A DNA stretch of 64,000 nucleotides from Lachnospiraceae bacterium (GTDB lineage: Bacteria; Bacillota; Clostridia; Lachnospirales; Lachnospiraceae). Location of the stretch: the NCBI GenBank assembly GCA_017469935.1, contig JAFUFL010000026.1, forward strand, positions 52,993-116,992, written 5' to 3'. A model generated the notes under the pieces. The model did no database searches and was not told the DNA's origin. It worked only from the letters and a program-made list of their open reading frames with translations. Shown one piece after another: positions 43,329 through 54,013 of the stretch. The number at the start of each line of letters is the position of its first letter. The first letter of the stretch is position 1. The translations under genes were made by a program, and so were the position numbers.

Positions 43329-44393
43329 ATGGGTATTTTTAAAAAGAAAAAGAACGAAATCTCGGCAGAGCAGACGAATACGGAAATCGAGCCAAAAAAG
43401 ACCGAGCCCCCCAAGGCGGACCCGAAAGAAACAGAGGTCAGGGGCAAAAAAGAGAAAAAGGAAAAAGAAAGCCGCGAGAAGTACAGGGAGTACGACGCCA
43501 TCAGCGACAGAAGAAAGGCGGAGGGCAGGCAGGCGTTTCGAAGAACGCTGGTCGCCGTATTTTTTGCCTTCCTGTTCCTGATGCCGACGGTGCTCACCTT
43601 CACGAACTCCTTCATGACAGCCTCGGAGATCAACGCCAACTACGGCGCGATCTTCGCGCAGAATACGTCGGGCGGCAAGGTGTTCGTCTCGGAAGTTGTC
43701 AATCTCAAATTCATACCGGACATGGTCACTTTCAGCCAGTACGCCACCGTGCTTTTCAAAAGTCCGGAGTATCTGATGAAATTCTGGAATTCGGTGATCT
43801 TTGTCGTACCGATCGTGATCTTCCAGCTCCTGGTCGCTTCGCTGGCCTCTTTCGGGTTTGCCAGGTACAGGGGGAAGGTAAAGCAGCTGATTTTTTTCTT
43901 ATATATAGTACTTATGCTGATGCCCTATCAGGTAACACTGGTTCCCAACTTTATGGTATCATCCGAACTGGGGATCATAGGGACGAGATGGGCCATCTGG
44001 CTTCCGGGCATATTCTCGCCTTTTGCGGTCTATATGCTGACCAAGTACATGCGGAGGATCCCCTACTCGCTCTACGAGGCGGCCGCCATTGACGGGGCCG
44101 GCGAATGGCAGATCTTCACGCAGATCTGTATGCCAATCTGCAGGGGAGGACTTGCGTCGATCGCTATTTTGATCTTTATCGACTACTGGAATATGGTCGA
44201 ACAGCCGCTGATCCTTCTGGACAACGAGGAGATGTATCCGCTGTCCGTATTCCTTTCCAGGATCAACGCGGGAGAGATCTCGCTCGCGTTCGCGGTGGCT
44301 GTCATCTATATGGTCCTTCCGATGCTCTTCTTCCTGTACGGGGAAGAATATCTGGTGGAAGGTATATTGTATCAGGGCGGCATCAAGGAATGA
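43329..44393 (+). CDS. carbohydrate ABC transporter permease, CUT1 MalG-like, with long charged N-terminus
   Basis: 354 residues. Residues 1-70 are a lysine/glutamate-rich, probably disordered cytoplasmic extension (KKKKNEISAEQTN; KKEKKEKESREKY) not seen in most MalG homologues, which are about 280 residues. Six membrane segments follow, with the EAA loop YEAAAIDGAGEWQIFTQICM near residues 250-270. Forms a heterodimer with the preceding permease. Confidence 0.88.
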   Translation: MGIFKKKKNEISAEQTNTEIEPKKTEPPKADPKETEVRGKKEKKEKESREKYREYDAISDRRKAEGRQAFRRTLVAVFFAFLFLMPTVLTFTNSFMTASEINANYGAIFAQNTSGGKVFVSEVVNLKFIPDMVTFSQYATVLFKSPEYLMKFWNSVIFVVPIVIFQLLVASLASFGFARYRGKVKQLIFFLYIVLMLMPYQVTLVPNFMVSSELGIIGTRWAIWLPGIFSPFAVYMLTKYMRRIPYSLYEAAAIDGAGEWQIFTQICMPICRGGLASIAILIFIDYWNMVEQPLILLDNEEMYPLSVFLSRINAGEISLAFAVAVIYMVLPMLFFLYGEEYLVEGILYQGGIKE

Positions 44394-44428
44394 TGAGCCG
44401 GGTCGTCACTTTATGAGGTAGTTTGTTT

Positions 44429-45835
44429 ATGTACGAAATCGAAGATAAGCAGAACAGGGAACAATATCAGATGGAGCGGAGCGCGGCGAGAAGAGACTGG
44501 CTCAAGAACATAGCCATTGCCTTTCTCACCATTATGCTGATCCTGACCTTTTTCTCCAATACGATCATGAATTATTCGCTCCCGCAGGTGGCGACGCAGT
44601 ATGTGCAGCAGGGCAATATCACGCCCAAGGTCAGAGGATCGGGCGTGGCGGAGGTCGAGGACCCCTACAGCGTGAAAGCGCCCAACGCCAGAGTGATCTC
44701 GGCGGTCAACGTCAAAGTCGGGGACGTGGTCAAGAAAGACGACGTGCTCTTCGAGCTGGAGGACGCGGAGTCCGAGGAACTCAAGGAAGCCAGGAAAGAA
44801 TACAACGACGCCAAGGCGGCCTTCCAGAAGGCGCTCTTCAGCGGCGACCTGACCAATGAGGCGGTGGAGCGGATCCGAAACGGCGAGTACCTGACCGAAG
44901 ATGAGATGCAGGAGCGGCTCGACGAGGTCAATTCCGATTACGAGGACGCCCTCGAAGAAGACACGGAGGCGGGGCTGGATGTGCAGAGGCTCAGCGGCGC
45001 GTCGGACACTTCGGGGCTGGGCGATACGGCAGCGGCGGAGAAGGCCGCGCGGGATGCCAAAAAGCTGGCGGATGCCCAGGCCTATAAGGCGGAGACGGAG
45101 GCGGAGCTGACCAGGGCGACCAATGAGAAGGAGTCCACCATCAAGAGCATTCAGGCGGAGCTTGAGCTCAAAGAGCTTCAGAAGACCATGGAAAACGCAC
45201 AGGCCAAAGTAGAGAAGCTCGAGAAGGCGGAGAAGGGAGCCACGGTGAAGGCCCCGATCGCGGGCACCATCGTCTCTGTGGCCTATAACGGAGGAGACAC
45301 CACTTCTTCGGACACTACGGCGGCAGTGATCCAGCCGGAAGGCAAGGGAATGACCGTGAGCTTTACCTGTACCAAGGAGCAGGCGCAGATGCTCAAGGTC
45401 GGCATGGAGGCCAAGCCCCAGAACGAGTGGGCCTATTCGGACTTCAAGGCCACTTTGTCCAGCATCACGGCGGACCCTTCCGACAGCTCCGGCAGCAAAA
45501 TATTGAAATTTGAAATTCAGAGCCCGGAAGTGGAAGCGGGCGAGACCATACAGCTCAGCGTCGGGGAGAACACCAAGTCCTATGACCTGACGGTTCCCAA
45601 CAACGCGGTGAGAGAGGACAACAACGGCAAGTTTATCCTGATCGTGAGCAGTAAAGAGAGCCCTCTCGGAAACAGATATATCGCCACCAGAGTGGATGTG
45701 CAGGTACTTGACAGCGACGATCTGCTGACCGCGATCTCGGGATCGCTCAGCGGCTATGAATATGTCATTACGACCACTACCAGGCCGGTTTCCGCCGGCA
45801 TGCAGGTGCGGCTTGCGGAGGATTTGCAGCAGTGA
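44429..45835 (+). CDS. HlyD/MacA-like membrane adaptor protein
   Basis: 468 residues from the ATG at 44429 (GAGGTAG nine bases upstream; a TTG two codons earlier is weaker). One membrane segment at about 27-45. A split biotinyl-lipoyl-like hairpin (about 60-110, APNARVISAVNVKVGDVVKKDD; and about 275-310, VKAPIAGTIVSVAYNGGD) brackets a long Glu/Lys/Ala-rich coiled coil; a beta-barrel-like region follows. This is the architecture of periplasmic adaptor or MacA-type subunits of efflux systems, here in a Gram-positive. It overlaps the next gene by four bases. Confidence 0.75.
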   Translation: MYEIEDKQNREQYQMERSAARRDWLKNIAIAFLTIMLILTFFSNTIMNYSLPQVATQYVQQGNITPKVRGSGVAEVEDPYSVKAPNARVISAVNVKVGDVVKKDDVLFELEDAESEELKEARKEYNDAKAAFQKALFSGDLTNEAVERIRNGEYLTEDEMQERLDEVNSDYEDALEEDTEAGLDVQRLSGASDTSGLGDTAAAEKAARDAKKLADAQAYKAETEAELTRATNEKESTIKSIQAELELKELQKTMENAQAKVEKLEKAEKGATVKAPIAGTIVSVAYNGGDTTSSDTTAAVIQPEGKGMTVSFTCTKEQAQMLKVGMEAKPQNEWAYSDFKATLSSITADPSDSSGSKILKFEIQSPEVEAGETIQLSVGENTKSYDLTVPNNAVREDNNGKFILIVSSKESPLGNRYIATRVDVQVLDSDDLLTAISGSLSGYEYVITTTTRPVSAGMQVRLAEDLQQ

Positions 45836-47595
45836 CCCTAAAGAAGAGAAAGCGCCGCGGCATGACCCCGTGGAAGAAGACCGCGCTCAGGTTCTGCGTG
45901 CTCTTTCTGCTGGCGGCAGGCGCCATCCATGGCTTCCGGCTGCTCAAAGCCCTCGAATTTGAGGACCAGAGAGAGGCGTTCCGGTGGGGCGCGGAGCAGA
46001 CCTGCGCGCAGGTGAGCGCCTTTATGCCGATGTCGGAGGCGATGAAAGAAGAAGATATCCAGGGCCTTGAGTACAAGATTCACACCTCGCTTGCCCAGGA
46101 TTCGATCAAACTGTCGGCGGAAGGAGAGGACGCCAAACTGTGGCAGGACTGCTACAGCGGAATCGGGAGCCTGACGCTTGCAGCGGGGAGCAAAACAGTG
46201 ACGGTGGAGGCCGTCGGCACGGGAGGCGCTTTTTTCACCTTCCATCCCCTGAAGCTGTCGGCCGGAACTTACTACCTTCCCGACTCCGTCATGAAGGACG
46301 AGATCCTGCTGGACCAGGAGACGGCCTGGAAGCTGTTCGGCGCCTTCGACGTGGAAGGCAGGACAGTGCGGGTCCAGGACATGTATCTGCGCATCGCAGG
46401 CGTCTATGAAAAGCCCAGGGGCGGCCTCTATGAGAAGGCGGGGCTCCCCGATTACGTAGTATTTGTACAATATAAAACGCTTCTGCAGTACGGCCGCTCC
46501 GGAAACGGATCCGATTCGGCCGGGCAGAGTGCGGCGGCAGGAGTTCCCGGCTCTGCGTCCAGGCCGGCGGTCCTCGGGCGGGCACTTGCTTCCGAAAATG
46601 AAGCGCCTCCGGAGAACGATACGGATGCAGGCTCGGATGCGGGGGCAGAGACGGATTCCGGTTCCGATGCCGGCTCAGATGCCGGTTCAGACTCCGGTTC
46701 AGATTCCGGCTCAGAGACGGATTCCGGCACCGGTACGGGCTCGAGCTCGGAAACGGGCAGCGGGAGTGCGGCCGGAAGCGGCGAGACACCCCAGTCGGGG
46801 ACAGGAGACGAGCAGGGAACGGTTCCCGATGAGACGAACAACAATGAAAATGTGGGAACTGCCAACACCAACTACAAAGATACGGGAATGATCACGACCT
46901 ATGAGATCGTGATGCCCGATCCGGTTGAGGGATATGCGGCAGCCGTTGTCAAAAAGGCACTCGGAGAGGAATCGGCGGCGATCGTCGTGGACAACACGAA
47001 CCGCTTCGAGATCCGGAACCTTGTCGAAGATATACGCGGCTTTGCTCTTTTGGGTATGCGGACCGAGTATGTGCGCTATCCCTATTGGGAAAATGTGGCG
47101 AAGGGATGGGAGACTATATTCGCGGCGCTGTTCCTTCTGGAATGTATACTGATCGTCCTGACGATCCTGCTCCTTGTGTGGATGATCATCCACTGGTTCA
47201 GGCATAAGAGCTGGACGCTCGTGGGAAGCATACAGAGGATCCAGGACAGTGCCTACGAGAGGCAGTCGAGAAAGAGATATCCCGAGTACTACAGGAAAAA
47301 AGAACAGTCTGGGGATGACTCCGAACCGGATCCTTCAGATAAAGAACCGGAGGAAAAGAGAGAATCCGATCCTGCGGACCCAGCCGGGGAGAAGGACGAC
47401 TCTTCGACTGCGCCGGCAGCAAAGGACAGTGAGAACATAGGGAGATTGGAAGATAAGGGCCTTACTCCCTTTGAAAGAATTCCCGAGAACAGAAAGGCGG
47501 TAGAGTATGAAACGAAATACCAGGATGATCAGCGCAGTGATGGCAGCGGTGCTGGCACTGACAATGACGGCCTGCGGAGGAGGAAGCAGCAGTAG
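45832..47595 (+). CDS. two-TM membrane protein resembling a MacB core domain, with Ser-Asp-rich insert
   Basis: 587 residues starting GTG inside the stop codon of the adaptor gene (GTGA overlap). A membrane segment at about 18-36 is followed by an extracellular part resembling the MacB/FtsX periplasmic core (YYLPDSVMKDEILLDQETAW, RVQDMYLRIAGVYEKP). At about residues 225-335 an insert of Gly/Ser/Asp/Thr repeats (DAGSDAG, SGSDSGSE) interrupts it. A second membrane segment lies at about 427-452, then a charged cytoplasmic tail. MacB and FtsX have four membrane segments, so this is a reduced form. The last 89 bases overlap the next gene in another frame. Family assignment is tentative. Confidence 0.6.
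   Translation: MTLKKRKRRGMTPWKKTALRFCVLFLLAAGAIHGFRLLKALEFEDQREAFRWGAEQTCAQVSAFMPMSEAMKEEDIQGLEYKIHTSLAQDSIKLSAEGEDAKLWQDCYSGIGSLTLAAGSKTVTVEAVGTGGAFFTFHPLKLSAGTYYLPDSVMKDEILLDQETAWKLFGAFDVEGRTVRVQDMYLRIAGVYEKPRGGLYEKAGLPDYVVFVQYKTLLQYGRSGNGSDSAGQSAAAGVPGSASRPAVLGRALASENEAPPENDTDAGSDAGAETDSGSDAGSDAGSDSGSDSGSETDSGTGTGSSSETGSGSAAGSGETPQSGTGDEQGTVPDETNNNENVGTANTNYKDTGMITTYEIVMPDPVEGYAAAVVKKALGEESAAIVVDNTNRFEIRNLVEDIRGFALLGMRTEYVRYPYWENVAKGWETIFAALFLLECILIVLTILLLVWMIIHWFRHKSWTLVGSIQRIQDSAYERQSRKRYPEYYRKKEQSGDDSEPDPSDKEPEEKRESDPADPAGEKDDSSTAPAAKDSENIGRLEDKGLTPFERIPENRKAVEYETKYQDDQRSDGSGAGTDNDGLRRRKQQ
46611..46730 (+). repeat. 12-bp in-frame repeats encoding Ser-Asp-Gly linker
   Basis: Degenerate units such as GATGCCGGCTCA and GATTCCGGCTCA occur in series and encode alternating D-A-G-S / D-S-G-S. 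They lie in the extracellular domain of the MacB-like protein. Confidence 0.7.
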
Positions 47596-50257
47596 CAGCA
47601 GCAGCGGCGGTGCAAAGGATTCCCAGAGCGGAGCGGGCGGCTCGGCAGTGAATGCTGACTGTGTGTACAGATCCGAGCAGATCGTTCTCGAAGACGAAGA
47701 AGAAGGAATTCTGAATGACCTCAATGTGGACAACATTGCCTGCAAAGACGGCCGTCTGTATGCGACGGGATATTCCCTGAGTTCCGCTGACTCCGGCAGT
47801 CATGTCCTGATGAATTTTGCGCCCGACGGATCAGACCTTCAATACAACATGCTCATCGGCGGCGGCATGCAGGATGTGATCTCCATGAGCTTTGGCGCCG
47901 ACGGCAATTACTACATCGCGAGAGTCTCCTACGACGGTGATTCTGCGTCCTATGTCAGTACGGAAGAAGTTCCGGGCGAGGAAGGACCCGCCGGCGAGGA
48001 AGGACCTGCTGCCGAGGAAGGACCTGTCCCGGAAGAAGGCCCCGGCGGTGCTGCAAGCGCGGCTCCGGTAGAAGAGATTGAAGACGGGGAGAACGCACCC
48101 GTAAACGAAATGGAAGAAGAAGGCGACGCGGCGGGACCGGCCGGCGCTTACGAGGAGACCGGAGAGGCGACGGGACCCGATGCGGTCGTCGAGGAGGATA
48201 CGGCGGAGAATTCGGGACCCGGTGCGGAAAACGTCGAGGAATTTGTCTCCAGCGGAGAAGATTCCCCCGCCAACGACCCCGCGCTGCAGGAGGAGTCCAC
48301 GGACGGCATTACCTCTCCCGCAGATGAATTCAAAGACGACCCCGATGTCTCCGACGGAGAGGGAGAACTTGTCGTGGAAGATGTCCAGGAAGTCGATCCC
48401 TCCGAAATGGTCGGGGAAGGAGAGGCAGTCTATGTCCTGACCTGCATTACGCCGGAAGGGCAGGAACTGTGGTCAGCTCCCGCCAAGGCTGCCGAAGGCG
48501 CGGATGCGGAGTATTACGTAAATGATATCGCCTACAGCAGCGAAGGACTGGTGGTCAGCACTTCTGCGGGGCTTGATCTGTACAGCAGTGCGGACGGATC
48601 TTTCATCCGGACCATCAGCACGGACATGATGGTTCGGAGCGCCACACCTTATGTGCTGGAGGACGGCACGGTCGCCATCCTCTCTTACGGAAACAGCGGC
48701 GAGGAGATCGTGGTAGTAGATACAAAGACGGGAAACCTTGGGAATACCTATCCCATCCCCTCGGAGATCGGAGCGACCTTCCTGTTCCCGGGACACAGCT
48801 ATCAGCTCTATCTGGCCGGCACCGATGCGGTATACGGAATGAACCTGGACGGTTCGGGAATCGTAAAGGTCGTGGACTTCGTGGATTCCGATATGGACAT
48901 CACGGCGATGACCGGTTTTGTCGAGATGGAAGATTCTCAATATGCGGCGATCGTAGCGGACCTCGTCGGGAACAACATGGTCGTAACCCTGAAGAAAGTG
49001 GATCCCGAAGTGGTCGCAAACCGCAAGACGATCACACTGGGCAGCTACTATCTGGATTATGAGGTGCGCAAGCAGGTCTTCGCCTTCAATAAGCAGAGCC
49101 AGGATGTAAGAGTCAGTATCGTGGATTACGCGCAGTACAACGGAGAGACGGGAAACGAAGGCCTGACCAGGCTCAACACGGACATAGCCTCCGGCAACGC
49201 GCCGGATATTATGATTCTCTCGGCGGTCATGCCGATCAAGAGCTATATCAACAAAGGCGTCTTCGAGGACCTTACGCCCTACATGGAAGCCGATGAAGAG
49301 ATCTCGGGCAGAGAGTATCTGACAAATGTATTTGATGCCTTCAAGACAGACGGAAAGATGTATGCGGTCATTCCTTCCTTCTTTGTGAATACCATCGTAG
49401 GCAAGACGGAGGATATCGGAGACGGCTCCGGATTTACGATCGAACTGGCACAGCAGCTTGCACAGCAAAAAGGCGTGGACCCGGCCCTGCTCTTCGGCGT
49501 GGCCACACAGAAGGATGTCCTCTATTCCGCCATGGAGATGTGCGGCGATCAGTTTATTGACTGGGAGAAATCGGAGTGCAGATTTGACTCCGACGAGTTC
49601 ATACAGCTCCTTGAGTTCGTCAGCCAGTTCCCTGACAAGATCGACGAGAGCAAATATCAGGAGGACACCACTGCCTTCTACAGAAGCGGCAAAGCGCTGT
49701 TCACAAGGGAAGCCGTGGGATCTTTTGACGAGTATGTCAATCTCCGGCACGGAATTTTCGGAACGGAAATTACCTTGGCCGGATTCCCTTCCAAGACGCC
49801 CGGGACAGCGACAATCTTCCCGCAGCTGGAGATCGCGGTCAACGCCTCTTCCAAGCAGAAGGACGCGTGCTGGAGCTTCGTGCGCAGGTTCCTTCTCGAC
49901 GATTACCAGGATTCGGTGAACATGTACTGGCCCGTCAGCATCGACGCTCTGGACAAGATGGCCAATACCGCCATGGAACCGCTCTACTACACGGATGAGA
50001 ACGGAAACAAGGTCGAAGATCACGTGGTTATGAACATCGGCGGCGAAAATATTGAACTGCCCAGGATTTCGGACACGGAAGTGGACCAGCTCTACGCATT
50101 CCTGAAGACACTGAAAACGGAAGCTTATTACGACGCAAGTATCGAAAACATCATCGTAGAGGAATCCGCAGCCTTCTTCGCGGGTCAAAAGAGCGCGAAA
50201 GACGTGGCAGGCGTCATCCAGAGCAGAGTGCAGATCTATATCAATGAGAACAGCTGA
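47507..50257 (+). CDS. large lipoprotein: N-terminal propeller-like region plus C-terminal solute-binding protein
   Basis: 916 residues. A lipoprotein signal peptide ends LTMTAC, with the lipidated Cys at residue 23, followed by a Gly/Ser linker. Residues about 55-500 contain strands with [18 protein letters not shown]-type patterns resembling a beta-propeller, interrupted by an acidic Glu-Gly-Pro repeat ([16 protein letters not shown]; about 155-310). From about 503 ([20 protein letters not shown]) to the end it is an extracellular sugar-type solute-binding protein, with APDIMILSA and [13 protein letters not shown]-like blocks (here [16 protein letters not shown]). Usual solute-binding proteins are 420-450 residues. 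The start, nine bases after AAAGGCGG, lies inside the previous gene. Confidence 0.8.
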   Translation: MKRNTRMISAVMAAVLALTMTACGGGSSSSSSSGGAKDSQSGAGGSAVNADCVYRSEQIVLEDEEEGILNDLNVDNIACKDGRLYATGYSLSSADSGSHVLMNFAPDGSDLQYNMLIGGGMQDVISMSFGADGNYYIARVSYDGDSASYVSTEEVPGEEGPAGEEGPAAEEGPVPEEGPGGAASAAPVEEIEDGENAPVNEMEEEGDAAGPAGAYEETGEATGPDAVVEEDTAENSGPGAENVEEFVSSGEDSPANDPALQEESTDGITSPADEFKDDPDVSDGEGELVVEDVQEVDPSEMVGEGEAVYVLTCITPEGQELWSAPAKAAEGADAEYYVNDIAYSSEGLVVSTSAGLDLYSSADGSFIRTISTDMMVRSATPYVLEDGTVAILSYGNSGEEIVVVDTKTGNLGNTYPIPSEIGATFLFPGHSYQLYLAGTDAVYGMNLDGSGIVKVVDFVDSDMDITAMTGFVEMEDSQYAAIVADLVGNNMVVTLKKVDPEVVANRKTITLGSYYLDYEVRKQVFAFNKQSQDVRVSIVDYAQYNGETGNEGLTRLNTDIASGNAPDIMILSAVMPIKSYINKGVFEDLTPYMEADEEISGREYLTNVFDAFKTDGKMYAVIPSFFVNTIVGKTEDIGDGSGFTIELAQQLAQQKGVDPALLFGVATQKDVLYSAMEMCGDQFIDWEKSECRFDSDEFIQLLEFVSQFPDKIDESKYQEDTTAFYRSGKALFTREAVGSFDEYVNLRHGIFGTEITLAGFPSKTPGTATIFPQLEIAVNASSKQKDACWSFVRRFLLDDYQDSVNMYWPVSIDALDKMANTAMEPLYYTDENGNKVEDHVVMNIGGENIELPRISDTEVDQLYAFLKTLKTEAYYDASIENIIVEESAAFFAGQKSAKDVAGVIQSRVQIYINENS

Positions 50258-50331
50258 GCGAGAACAGCTGTGCGCATGCGGGCGGCGGACCGCCGCCCGG
50301 AGCTTCGGGAAGAAAGGAAAACATTACATAT

Positions 50332-52161
<1,830 letters not shown>

Positions 52162-52176
52162 TAGGACGGACAAGCG

Positions 52177-53415
52177 ATGAACGAAAAGATTCACCGCGGA
52201 CCGGTCTCCCTTTACCTGCACTTCCCTTTTTGTGAGAGGAAGTGCAGGTATTGTGATTTTTTGTCGGGACCTGCCCGCGCAGAAGAAAGAGAAGACTACA
52301 TAGAACTGCTCTGCCGCGAGATCCGGCTGCGGGCCCGTGAAGTGACAGAATCCGAAGCGACAGCTCCCGTCGACACCATCTTTATCGGCGGCGGGACCCC
52401 TTCCCTCATGACGCCCGAACAGGCGGAACGCCTCATGCAGGCAATCTTCAGTCACTACAACGTCATGGACAACGCGGAGATCAGCATGGAAGTCAACCCC
52501 GGGACAGCAGATCTCGCCAAACTCCGCGCATACAGATCGGCCGGGATCAACCGCCTCTCGATCGGCGTCCAGTCCTTCGACGACGCGGAACTCAGACTCC
52601 TCGGCCGGATCCATACATCCGACCAGGCGCGCCGGATCTTCCATATGGCCCGCGAAGCCGGCTTCAGCAATATCAATCTCGACCTGATGTCCGCCCTCCC
52701 CGGCCAAAATATAGAAACCTGGTCCAAAACTCTGCGCGAAGCCGTCGCACTGCAGCCGTCGCACCTGTCCGCTTACAGCCTGATCATCGAAGAAGGAACC
52801 CCCTTCGCCCGAATGTTCTCCCAAAAAGAACTGCCGGCCCTTCCCTCCGAGGAAGAAGACCGCGAAATCTACCATTTCACCAAGAAGTTCCTTGCAGAAA
52901 ACGGCTACAGGCGCTACGAAATCTCCAACTACGCCCGCGAAGGATACGAGTGCAGGCACAACTGCGGCTACTGGACCGGACACGAATACCTGGGCCTGGG
53001 TCTCGGCGCCTCCTCAGATCTGGGAGGCATGCGCTTCAAGAACCCGGACCAAATGTCGCTATATCGCAAACGGATCGAAGAGCGTAACGCAGCCGCACTC
53101 CGCTGCGAAAAGCAGGAGATGACCAGAGAAGACCGAATGGAAGAATTCATGTACCTTGGCCTTCGCATGACATCCGGAGTATCCGAGAAAGAGTTCGAGG
53201 ATCGATTCGGAATACCGCTGGAAGTCCAATTTGGCGATGTCCTGCGCAGACACATCTCTCAGAACCTCATTCGCCGCCTTCCCGGTGACAGCGCAAGACC
53301 GGCACTTCCCGGAAATAGTGGACAAGCTGCATTTCCCGGAAACGGCGGAAGACTGGTGCTTACTGAATACGGCCTTGACGTTGCCAACTATGTCATGGCG
53401 GATTACCTGCTGTGA
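52177..53415 (+). CDS. hemW: radical SAM family heme chaperone HemW
   Basis: 412 residues: SLYLHFPFCERKCRYCDF carries the cluster cysteines (CxxxCxxC) with the extra cysteine of this family; TIFIGGGTPSLM, SMEVNPGTAD, NRLSIGVQSFDD and NRRYEISNYAREG-like (here YRRYEISNYAREG) segments follow. Formerly called coproporphyrinogen III oxidase-like; known members deliver heme to respiratory proteins. Near residues 370-392 a 22-residue insert of repeated PALPGNSGQ/AAFPGNGG units precedes the normal end RLVLTEYGLDVANYV. It lies directly after lepA. Confidence 0.92.
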   Translation: MNEKIHRGPVSLYLHFPFCERKCRYCDFLSGPARAEEREDYIELLCREIRLRAREVTESEATAPVDTIFIGGGTPSLMTPEQAERLMQAIFSHYNVMDNAEISMEVNPGTADLAKLRAYRSAGINRLSIGVQSFDDAELRLLGRIHTSDQARRIFHMAREAGFSNINLDLMSALPGQNIETWSKTLREAVALQPSHLSAYSLIIEEGTPFARMFSQKELPALPSEEEDREIYHFTKKFLAENGYRRYEISNYAREGYECRHNCGYWTGHEYLGLGLGASSDLGGMRFKNPDQMSLYRKRIEERNAAALRCEKQEMTREDRMEEFMYLGLRMTSGVSEKEFEDRFGIPLEVQFGDVLRRHISQNLIRRLPGDSARPALPGNSGQAAFPGNGGRLVLTEYGLDVANYVMADYLL

Positions 53416-53600
53416 ACCACCTGCCGTTAATACATATTGCAAAAAAAGCGAACAGAAAGCCGTTCCAACTCTGTTCATAGATTCGGAGCCTGAGGTCCCA
53501 TGATCGGCGGCGTACGGAGTGGAATTTATATAAAAGTTAGATATGACTAAAAAAATATTGATAATTTTTAAACACAAAAATTTTCCGTATATCCTTTTTT

Positions 53601-53726
53601 AAAACCCTTCTTCGGTGGATATTCCACTGAAGAAGGGAACCGAAACAGACCTATATATCCCTATAGATGTCATAGTACCCTTTCCTAGGCCCTTCTTCGG
53701 TGGAATATCCACCGAAGAAGGGTTTT
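53601..53726. repeat. 126-bp two-hairpin dispersed repeat, copy 2
   Basis: Same length and end points as the copy at 8731-8856. First hairpin 53605-53637, second about 53690-53723, in which the stem CCCTTCTTCGGTGGA/TCCACCGAAGAAGGG is a perfect Watson-Crick match and the loop is ATA instead of TAT. An additional pair, GTCATAGTAC (about 53668) and GTACTATGAC (about 53732), encloses the second hairpin. It lies in the 598-base gap between hemW and comM. No coding potential. Confidence 0.75.
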
Positions 53727-53848
53727 TAAAGAGTACTATGACGTTTTCAAATGAATGAATAAACATCAATATTTTGACAAATAATCGTATTCCGTAGGAT
53801 TTTAACAGTCACTTATTGATTCCTGAGTCCTTTCCGACTAAATGTCAG

Positions 53849-53877
53849 TTGAATAATTAACTTTCAAGGTTTATAAT
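53849..53877 (+). promoter_or_regulatory. sigma-A promoter of comM-dprA
   Basis: TTGAAT (53849-53854), a 17-base spacer and TATAAT (53872-53877). The transcript would start near 53885 and has a leader of about 130 bases. The rest of the 53416-54013 gap is AT-rich and shows no gene. Confidence 0.8.
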
Positions 53878-53888
53878 CGACACATCTC

Positions 53889-53918
53889 ACAAATCCCATA
53901 CTTTCTTTCGGGATTTGT
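53889..53918 (+). promoter_or_regulatory. hairpin at the 5' end of the comM leader
   Basis: ACAAATCCC pairs with GGGATTTGT around a 12-base loop, starting just after the predicted transcription start. There is no T-run, so it is probably a 5' stabilising or regulatory structure. Confidence 0.55.
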
Positions 53919-54013
53919 ACCATTCATTTCTGAGTTGTCTTTCCGGTTCCGGAGAAATATCTCAAGAAAAAACATTTTTGTAACAGTAGAAGTAGTTTTA
54001 TTTAGGAGGTGTT

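Noticed and set aside
42369-50257. Missing ABC ATPase hidden in the sugar-transport locus
   Set aside because: No Walker A or ABC signature occurs in any frame of these genes; a shared ATPase elsewhere is more likely.
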